The position numbers were made by a program, and so were the translations under genes. From Chlamydiota bacterium (GTDB lineage: Bacteria > Chlamydiota > Chlamydiia > Chlamydiales > Criblamydiaceae): a stretch of 9,204 nucleotides of DNA. The DNA is taken from positions 1-9,204 of the forward strand of contig JAJFMC010000357.1 in assembly GCA_021772365.1 (NCBI GenBank). Direction: 5' to 3'. Below, one piece after another: positions 4,825-9,204 of this stretch (the first letter of the stretch is position 1; each line of letters begins with the position of its first letter). Under the pieces are notes generated by a model that did no database searches, was not told the origin of the DNA, and worked only from the letters and a program-made list of their open reading frames with translations.

Positions 4825-7800
4825 GTTTTTGCTCCTCTGCAAAAGATATCTTATTAAATATAGAGTAAATAACAGGAATGAACCCTAGTGTTAAGGTTGT
4901 GGCGAAAAACAGACCGAAAATAATCGTTACAGCCATCGACTGGAAGAGGGCTCCTCCGCCTAGCCATAATGGGATCAGCCCACCAATGGTTGTTGAGCTT
5001 GAGACAATAATGGGGCGTAAGCGGCGCATACACGAGTCGATAATGGCCTGCTGCGGCGGTTTGTTCAGTTCCTCCAACTCATAAGAAAATCTGTCGAGCA
5101 GCAATATCGCATTGTTGATGACGATACCGGATAGCGAGATGATCCCTAAAAATGACATAAAATCGAGGTTATATCCCGTAATAAGTAATCCAATGACCAC
5201 ACCAATAACTCCCAGAGGGATTGTTAGGCAGATGATAAACGGTGATTGAATAGAGTTGAATTGAAGAACAAGAAGCAAGACGATGGCAAAAACGGCAAAG
5301 GGGAGCTTTGCATTGATGGCACTTTGCGCTTTTGATGAACTTTCTGTTTCACCACCATATTCGTAAAAATATCCGACAGGCCATTGCTTTTGCATTACCT
5401 CGAGTTCAGGTCCAATAACCCTGATGATGTCATCGACAACATAACCGGGAGCAAGCTCTGCTTCAATGGTCATGGTTTTATACCTGTCTCGACGATAAAT
5501 GGTATTGGGTTCCCATTCGAGTTTAATATCGGCGATTTGCCCCAGAGGTACCGATGCGTTACTCGTTTGCGAAAGAACCTGTAGTTGTTGTAGTTTGTTA
5601 AAATTCTCACGATCGTCACCTACTGAACGAAGGACGACGGGGATCACTTCGTCTTGTTCTCGGTATTGTGTGGTCTCAACACCTGATAACCTCGTTTGTA
5701 GGGAAATCGCTACATCTTCGTTTGTCATGCCCGCCCTAAGTGCACGGGGTTGGTTGATGGAAACGATCATTTTCTTAATCTGTTCGCCCCAGTTGTCACG
5801 GATGTTTTTTGCACCTGGAATTTTTGTTAGCTTGCTTTTCAACTCTTTAGAAATTTCAAAGAGTTTTTCATTATTACTCCCAGATACACGTATCTCTACG
5901 GGGGCATTGACAGGGGTGCCATACATCGATTCCTTCAGAATGGCTCGTACTTCGGGATAGTTATCATGGATGTGATCTTCGACTTTTTTCATTAGATCGG
6001 GAATGGCTTTCCAATCATCAACATTGAACAGGATAAAAATGTTTTCCGGTCTCCTTGGCATCGGCGTATAGTTCTGTACATAACGGGGTGCTGTTCCCCC
6101 TATGAAATCTGCCCAGGAGACAATTCCATGGATGTCTTGTTCGGGTACTGCTTTGAGCTCTTTTTGGATGAATGCATCGATTTCTTTGGCAATTTGTTCG
6201 GTACGTTCGATCTTTGTTCCCATGGGAAGTTCTAACTTCGCAGTGAAAATCGTTCTATCTGATGCAGGGAAAAAAATGTTGGGAATAAACTTGAATCCGA
6301 CGAGTGCGAGTATGAAAGCTGCTGTGAAACATAGGCAAGTGAGTTTCCTTCTATTCAGAATGAACAGAAGGATTTTTCTGTAGTTTTTCGTGACTTTATC
6401 CATGAATGGCGAGCTGTCGTCTGTTTGCTTGAAGTGTCCATACCTCACACAAAACATGGGTGTCATCGTAAGGGAGAGGAGCCATGAGCTGAGTAACGCT
6501 ATGCTTACCACGATGAATAATGCAGAGGTGTACTCACCGACAGCAGAGTCTGCTAGATAGATTGGTAAGAATGCTGCTGCCGTCGTTAAAGACGAGGTCA
6601 AAAGAGAAACACGCAGCGACTGTGATGACTTTACCGCAGCATCTAAAGGGGCGAGGCCTTGGCCGACCTCTGTCACGATAGATTCAGACATCACCACCGC
6701 ATTGTCGACGAGCATGCCAAGAGATATAATAAGGGCTGCTAAGGAAATCTGGTTAATACCGACATTGAGTAACCCCATCCACATGAATGTGAAAAGTATC
6801 GTCATAGGAATGAGGCTTGAGACGATGAAACCGGTGCGTAGACCCAGAAAGATAAGCATGAAGACAAGGACGATGATAACGCTCTGAAGAATATTGATCA
6901 CAAAGTCAGAGATTTTTTTCTGAACAATTGCCGGTTGGAAGGTGAGCGTTTCAAAGTGTAGACCCAACGGGTAATTTTCCCGTAAATTTTTTAGCAATTT
7001 TTTTACATCGACACCAAGTTGTATGACGTTACCACCTTCGCGTAGAGAGATAGCGAGGGCGAGAGAGCGATTGTCGGAAAATCGTGTCTTTTGAGTTGGA
7101 GGGTCGATATATCCTCTACTCACAGTGGCGATGTCCTTGAGGTAAATGACAGATCCTGTGCCGGGGAAAGTGATAACCGTGTTCGCAATATCCTCTACGG
7201 ATTCAAAATTCCCTGTTGGCTCTAGGTTAATTCGCTCTTGGTCATTAGCAATCGCGCCACCAGGGGAGAGAATGTTTTGATTTTTTAGGAAATTTTGTAG
7301 CTGCGTCGTTGATCCTCCTATTTCAGAAAGCTGTGTGTCGCGGTATTCAACGAAGATGCGCTCGTCTTGGATCCCGTAGATATCGACCTTGCCTACCTCA
7401 GAGATAAAGAGGAGTTTCCTCCGGACCTCTTCAGCGACATCCTTGAGTTCTCTGTAGCTGTACCCTTCACCTGTTAATGTAATGATCGTCCCAAAAGTGT
7501 CGCCGAATTCATCATTGACATAAGGCGTGCCGACTCCATTAGGAAGAGAACGTGCAGCCCGTTCAACTTTTCGACGTAATTTGTCCCATATTGGCTGCAT
7601 GTCGGTGTAGTTTTCTTTGATATAAACGTCTATTACCGATTTCTCTGGCTGCGATTCACTTTTGATGTAATCGATTTCAGGCATCTCTTGAATGATTTCT
7701 TCCAAGGCATCGGTGACAAGATCTTCAACTCGCTCAGGACTAGCTCCGGGAAATTGTGTGGTCACACGTGCAGTACGAACGATATATTCAGGATCTTCCG

Positions 7801-7906
7801 ATCGTGGGAGGTTAAAATATGTGTAGAGTCCAGCAAGGATTATAATAACGAGGAATGTCCAAGTGATCACTCGTTTTTCTATAGCTAGCTGTGTGATATC
7901 CTTCAT
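4817..7906 (-). CDS. RND-family efflux pump, inner-membrane permease subunit
   Basis: This 1029-residue protein has the normal length and layout of an AcrB-type resistance-nodulation-division permease. Twelve membrane helices are arranged as 1 + 6 + 5: about 13-33, then six between 335 and 541, then five between 869 and 1015. Two large periplasmic loops (about 34-334 and 542-868) form the porter and docking domains. Family signatures include the N-terminal FNLPRSEDPE, QFPGASPERVEDLVT (51-65), GMLVDNAVVM in TM4 (397-406) and the LGIISLSGIVINNAILLLD region of TM10. The pump uses the proton gradient to drive trimeric export of drugs, detergents or lipids through a TolC-like channel. AcrB has two aspartates in TM4, whereas this protein has Asp401-Asn402. 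The TM10 lysine position is Asn931. Similar variants occur in other RND clades, so the pump is probably active. The ATG at 7906 follows the adaptor stop by 12 bp and has a weak AAAGAG site. The substrate cannot be told from sequence. Confidence 0.95.
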   Translation of the reverse strand: MKDITQLAIEKRVITWTFLVIIILAGLYTYFNLPRSEDPEYIVRTARVTTQFPGASPERVEDLVTDALEEIIQEMPEIDYIKSESQPEKSVIDVYIKENYTDMQPIWDKLRRKVERAARSLPNGVGTPYVNDEFGDTFGTIITLTGEGYSYRELKDVAEEVRRKLLFISEVGKVDIYGIQDERIFVEYRDTQLSEIGGSTTQLQNFLKNQNILSPGGAIANDQERINLEPTGNFESVEDIANTVITFPGTGSVIYLKDIATVSRGYIDPPTQKTRFSDNRSLALAISLREGGNVIQLGVDVKKLLKNLRENYPLGLHFETLTFQPAIVQKKISDFVINILQSVIIVLVFMLIFLGLRTGFIVSSLIPMTILFTFMWMGLLNVGINQISLAALIISLGMLVDNAVVMSESIVTEVGQGLAPLDAAVKSSQSLRVSLLTSSLTTAAAFLPIYLADSAVGEYTSALFIVVSIALLSSWLLSLTMTPMFCVRYGHFKQTDDSSPFMDKVTKNYRKILLFILNRRKLTCLCFTAAFILALVGFKFIPNIFFPASDRTIFTAKLELPMGTKIERTEQIAKEIDAFIQKELKAVPEQDIHGIVSWADFIGGTAPRYVQNYTPMPRRPENIFILFNVDDWKAIPDLMKKVEDHIHDNYPEVRAILKESMYGTPVNAPVEIRVSGSNNEKLFEISKELKSKLTKIPGAKNIRDNWGEQIKKMIVSINQPRALRAGMTNEDVAISLQTRLSGVETTQYREQDEVIPVVLRSVGDDRENFNKLQQLQVLSQTSNASVPLGQIADIKLEWEPNTIYRRDRYKTMTIEAELAPGYVVDDIIRVIGPELEVMQKQWPVGYFYEYGGETESSSKAQSAINAKLPFAVFAIVLLLVLQFNSIQSPFIICLTIPLGVIGVVIGLLITGYNLDFMSFLGIISLSGIVINNAILLLDRFSYELEELNKPPQQAIIDSCMRRLRPIIVSSSTTIGGLIPLWLGGGALFQSMAVTIIFGLFFATTLTLGFIPVIYSIFNKISFAEEQKHA
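4832..4837 (-). promoter_or_regulatory. Ribosome binding site GAGGAG of the channel gene
   Basis: On the minus strand GAGGAG ends 7 nt before the ATG at 4824-4822. It lies inside the last codons of the RND pump gene (Glu-Glu near its C-terminus). It decides the start of the channel gene in favour of this ATG over the upstream TTG at 4842. Together with the 8-bp ATGCGTGA overlap it indicates translational coupling to the pump. Confidence 0.75.
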
Positions 7907-7918
7907 AATAATAACTCT

Positions 7919-8995
7919 TTACTTCAACACTTGTACGTTTTGCCCATCGGTCAGAAACTGCACACCGGCAGTGACGATTAACTCTCCAGGTTTCAACCCA
8001 GATGTAATTTCAATTCCTTCATTGGTGATTTGCCCAATGGTTACCATTTTTTTGTGTACGACACCGCGGTTTCCTTCACCCATGAGTAAGACAAAAATAT
8101 AGCGTTGTGCGTCTTCATTCCCTAATACGGCTTGTGAAGGAACATAAACCGTTTCATCGGTGTCGCTTACACGGAAATTAAAGATGACTTCTGCAGCCAT
8201 TCCAGAACGTACCCCAGCTGGAGCGTCTAGGAGTTTAACCGTCACAGGGTATGTCGTGGCAACACCACTGGCAATACCTACTTCTGTGACTACCGCTTCG
8301 TAATATTCACCTGGCAATGCATCGAATGTTACCCGTGACTTATCGTCTTTAGATACTTGAGTAATCAGGAGTTCGGGGATGGCGACAATGACTTCTAATT
8401 GCGCGCGAGAATTGAGGGTAACGATCATTTGTCCTGTCGCTACATTTTCATTGACTTCGACATCAACGGTGGCGATGCTACCGTCGATCGGAGCTTTAAG
8501 GGTGGCATATTCAAGTTGCGATTTGGCTAGTTGTAGTTTCTTTTCCGAAGCATCGGCAGAGGCCGTGGTCGACTCTGCTTGTGCGCGGGCTGCATCGAGC
8601 TCGGCTTTGGAAGCACTCTTGGACTCATATAGATCGCGCATACGTTTGTAGTCAGCGGTCGCTTGTCGTTCTCGTGCGATTGCTTGAAGGAGAGAGGCTT
8701 CAGCTTCTTGAACTTTAAGAATATAATCGGTTTCGTCAAGTTTAGCAATCATCGCCCCTTTGTCGATTTCGTCACCGATTTTTACGGGTAGATTCAGGAT
8801 AATACCAGGGACTCTAAAGCTCAGCTTAGACTCAATGCTCGCTTTTGTTTGCCCTGAAAAGGAGCGTGGCTGTATTCCCGATGAACTAACAACTTTAGTG
8901 TATCGAACTGTTTGCGGTTTTTGCACATCTTCAGTTGTCGAACATGAATACAGTAAGCTACACAGGGTTGATAAGGTGATTATTCGTCTGATCAT
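7919..8995 (-). CDS. Periplasmic adaptor (membrane fusion) lipoprotein of the RND efflux pump
   Basis: This 358-residue HlyD/AcrA-family adaptor links the RND pump to the outer-membrane channel. The N-terminus has a short basic-hydrophobic signal ending in LLYSC, so Cys18 is the probable lipidation site; the Tyr before Ser is not ideal for a lipobox. A biotinyl-lipoyl half motif (about 51-87, with RVPGIILNLPVKIGDEIDKG) leads into an alpha-helical coiled-coil hairpin (about 89-162, rich in Ala, Glu and Lys). The second lipoyl half follows (about 163-195, with LKAPIDGSIATVDV). A beta-barrel (about 198-275) and a membrane-proximal domain (about 285-358) complete the protein. The gene is full length for the family. 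Its ATGA start overlaps the stop of the upstream TolC-like gene by 4 bp, and it ends 12 bp before the pump start, so all three are co-expressed. The short spacing and weak ribosome site suggest translational coupling. Confidence 0.93.
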   Translation of the reverse strand: MIRRIITLSTLCSLLYSCSTTEDVQKPQTVRYTKVVSSSGIQPRSFSGQTKASIESKLSFRVPGIILNLPVKIGDEIDKGAMIAKLDETDYILKVQEAEASLLQAIARERQATADYKRMRDLYESKSASKAELDAARAQAESTTASADASEKKLQLAKSQLEYATLKAPIDGSIATVDVEVNENVATGQMIVTLNSRAQLEVIVAIPELLITQVSKDDKSRVTFDALPGEYYEAVVTEVGIASGVATTYPVTVKLLDAPAGVRSGMAAEVIFNFRVSDTDETVYVPSQAVLGNEDAQRYIFVLLMGEGNRGVVHKKMVTIGQITNEGIEITSGLKPGELIVTAGVQFLTDGQNVQVLK

Positions 8996-9204
8996 CTCTT
9001 CACTTTATTTTTTTTGAGGTAAATGTCTAAATATTTTATCCACTGGATTCTCTCCTGTTCGGACATCATAAAATCATAGCGCCCAATAGCCCTTTGAACA
9101 GCGACGACGTCGATAAGAAAATCATAGATAGCATTGGCGGTAGTCAGTTCTGCAACAAGTGCTTGATTTTGCGCGTCAAGTAAATCGACAATATTCGTTG
9201 TCCC
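8992..9204 (-). CDS. TolC-family outer-membrane efflux channel, C-terminal end (partial)
   Basis: The frame enters from the right edge and ends at the TGA at 8994-8992, giving 70 residues. NIVDLLDAQNQALVAEL, followed a little later by RAIGRYD, is typical of the last periplasmic helical hairpin and closing strand of outer-membrane efflux proteins. In that family 'LLDAQ...L..A' repeats lie in the long alpha-barrel. The tail after GRYD is rather long and basic (ending KKNKVKR), which may reach into the periplasm. The rest of the gene lies outside the window. It is the first visible gene of the operon and overlaps the adaptor start by 4 bp (ATGA). Its product would be the outer-membrane exit duct of the tripartite pump. 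Confidence 0.87.
   Translation of the reverse strand, partial: GTTNIVDLLDAQNQALVAELTTANAIYDFLIDVVAVQRAIGRYDFMMSEQERIQWIKYLDIYLKKNKVKR

Noticed and set aside
5499..5960. 153-codon plus-strand open frame opposite the pump gene
   Set aside because: Its composition is that of an antisense shadow of the RND gene (Ser/Cys-rich, no domain), and the RND frame is clearly real.
8527..8748. 73-codon minus-strand frame within the adaptor gene
   Set aside because: It is an out-of-frame reading of the coiled-coil coding region and has no independent support.
1..9204. CRISPR array, insertion sequence, tRNA or rRNA gene, attachment site
   Set aside because: I saw no regularly spaced direct repeats, no transposase-like protein and no cloverleaf or rRNA signature anywhere in the window.

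Overview
The window reads as a bacterial chromosome segment of moderate to low GC with tightly packed genes. The taxon cannot be fixed from sequence alone. An outer-membrane TolC-like protein and a lipoprotein adaptor show a Gram-negative envelope. A membrane-anchored protein with a YopT-like cysteine protease triad, next to an unrecognised soluble protein, points to a host-associated or intracellular bacterium. My impression, based on the style of the N-terminal hydrophobic module, is an environmental chlamydia (Parachlamydia/Simkania/Waddlia type). This is inference, and other intracellular Gram-negatives such as Legionella-like bacteria fit too.

Layout. Positions 1-44 hold the first 14 codons of a probable minus-strand gene that runs off the left edge, with its own ribosome binding site and a candidate promoter. 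Positions 45-349 are non-coding and contain a run of nine C. Next comes a plus-strand FAD-dependent amine-oxidase/phytoene-desaturase-like oxidoreductase (350-1531). It converges on, and shares 6 bp of stop-codon region with, a minus-strand 517-residue protein (1526-3079). The C-terminal part of that protein carries a Cys342-His459-Asp476 arrangement whose spacing and local motifs match the C58 (YopT/AvrPphB) cysteine proteases. A 160-bp AT-rich divergent region separates it from a plus-strand 234-residue protein of unknown function (3240-3944). A 184-bp AT-rich convergent gap follows.

The right half (4129-9204) is one minus-strand operon. In transcription order it encodes the C-terminal end of a TolC-family outer-membrane channel (cut by the right edge), a periplasmic adaptor lipoprotein, an RND inner-membrane pump, and a small potassium-channel-like protein. 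The first two genes overlap by 4 bp, the adaptor and pump are 12 bp apart, and the pump and channel overlap by 8 bp. Together the first three would form a tripartite efflux pump spanning both membranes. The channel gene is translationally coupled to the pump gene, which suggests a joint function or at least joint expression.

The most interesting item is the candidate C58-type protease effector with an N-terminal membrane segment, divergently paired with an unknown gene. Next is the unusual linkage of a K+-channel gene to an RND efflux operon.
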